This document shows, in pieces, positions 63,449-64,000 of a stretch of 64,000 bases of DNA. The stretch's first letter is position 1; every line of letters begins with the position of its first letter. The notes below the pieces were generated by a model. It did no database searches, had not been told where the DNA came from, and saw nothing but the letters and a program-made list of their open reading frames with translations. Source of the DNA: an uncultured Clostridia bacterium (GTDB taxonomy: Bacteria; Bacillota; Clostridia; Oscillospirales; Acutalibacteraceae); assembly GCA_904399395.1 (NCBI GenBank), contig CAJFPJ010000005.1, positions 1 to 64,000 of the forward strand. The letters are read 5' to 3'. The position numbers were made by a program, and so were the translations under genes.

Positions 63449-64000
63449 CTAGAGGCATTCGATAATAGGCACCGTCAGGAAGACCAGCCAGCCCGGGTGC
63501 CACAGGCCCCAAACGCACCCCAAAACAAGAAAAATCATGGCGCAGCAGACAGGCCATGTTGCTTTTAAGGCCGTTTTGAAGTTTCCTGTCCCGTACATAC
63601 ATCCTTCAAAAGTATAGTAAATGGGGATAGTCAAAAAAACCAGCCAACCGGGATGCCACAAATTCCACAGGAAACCAATAAGCAGGTAAATGAGGGCGCA
63701 CAGCACCGGATAGGAACCCTCAAACCAACCTCTTTTTTTCTTTTTCTTGCTCTTCTTTTTCACAGGCACGCCGTCGAAGCTCTCCAGCGGTTCATCCATG
63801 CCGTTTTTGCCGGGGACCTCTGTTCCCTCAAGACGGAATTTTTTCAGCAGCTCTTCCGTCTCCGGGTCGTTAGGTTCCAGACCGTCAAAATGAAGAGATT
63901 TCTTCCCATCTTTTTCTATAACCGTCACTGAGCGCCCCTGTGAATCCGTTACCGTAACAGTGACCTCATCTCCCTTGCGGCAGGTCTCCACCCGGCTGCC
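63449..64000 (-). CDS. Membrane protein with duplicated WHPGWLVFLT motif (5' partial)
   Basis: The reading frame is open to the window edge (GSRVETCRKGDEV), so the start lies outside. At least 183 residues are visible: an acidic soluble part with VTVTVTDSQGRSVTVIEKDG, a Lys-rich stretch (VKKKSKKKKKRG), then two similar hydrophobic hairpins, LIYLLIGFLWNLWHPGWLVFLTIPIYYTFEG and MIFLVLGCVWGLWHPGWLVFLTVPIIE. The duplication is internal. Function unknown; such membrane hairpins are seen at the end of envelope-stress proteins in Firmicutes, but I do not assign it. Confidence 0.75.
   Translation of the reverse strand, partial: GSRVETCRKGDEVTVTVTDSQGRSVTVIEKDGKKSLHFDGLEPNDPETEELLKKFRLEGTEVPGKNGMDEPLESFDGVPVKKKSKKKKKRGWFEGSYPVLCALIYLLIGFLWNLWHPGWLVFLTIPIYYTFEGCMYGTGNFKTALKATWPVCCAMIFLVLGCVWGLWHPGWLVFLTVPIIECL

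Overview
The window looks like a chromosomal segment of a mid-GC, Gram-positive anaerobe of the Clostridia, most likely an Oscillospirales-type gut bacterium. This rests on strong AGGAGG ribosome binding sites, consensus sigma-A promoters, a T-box leader on an aminoacyl-tRNA synthetase operon, and typical clostridial families (DegV, DUF4321, AEC and MATE transporters, mreBCD-pbp2, QueH, GTP-dependent PEP carboxykinase). I cannot name a genus. I saw no rRNA, tRNA, CRISPR array, insertion sequence or prophage.

Layout. 1-6.5 kb: hairpin-rich non-coding start, a zinc alcohol dehydrogenase, then an accessory islet with a secreted S1-type serine protease whose C-terminal half is sharply AT-rich and two paralogous membrane proteins, followed by an AraC regulator. 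6.6-15 kb: MATE exporter, F420 ligase-family protein, a TasA-like protein with its SipW-type signal peptidase, thioredoxin, and an overlapping GNAT-HAD-kinase operon. 15-25.7 kb: a carbohydrate/ester-catabolic locus with a type-B carboxylesterase, an MFS transporter, a GH43-like hydrolase, a LacI regulator and three paralogous cytoplasmic alpha/beta-hydrolase esterases. 25.8-38.1 kb: a second MATE transporter, an SDR epimerase divergent from a TetR regulator, tadA, a CPBP protease, a YcxB-like membrane protein, DegV, a GNAT behind a possible leader-peptide attenuator, and AEC transporter plus APH-like kinase. 38.3-42.8 kb: minus-strand genes zapA, U32 peptidase, dut, DUF4321, maf. 43-53.2 kb: glgP behind a candidate attenuator, mreB-mreC-mreD-pbp2, minD-like, mgsA. 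53.4-58.1 kb: T-box-hisS-aspS-queH. 58.4-64 kb: HxlR regulator, lipoprotein, pckG, tsaD and a truncated membrane protein at the window edge.

The most interesting signals are: (1) a palindromic TTAGCTAA motif just downstream of the -10 boxes of the carboxylesterase and MFS promoters, with degenerate copies near an esterase promoter, pointing to an undescribed regulon for import and de-esterification of acylated (perhaps hydroxycinnamoylated) glycosides; (2) hisS-aspS-queH under one T-box, joining charging and queuosine maturation for tRNAs that share the modification; (3) a HAD/P-loop kinase pair whose overlap looks like a split fusion; (4) a consensus promoter, 15-codon ORF and terminator ahead of a GNAT gene; (5) the mosaic protease with no normal start codon at its signal peptide. 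All functions come from reading motifs in the sequence; no database search was run.
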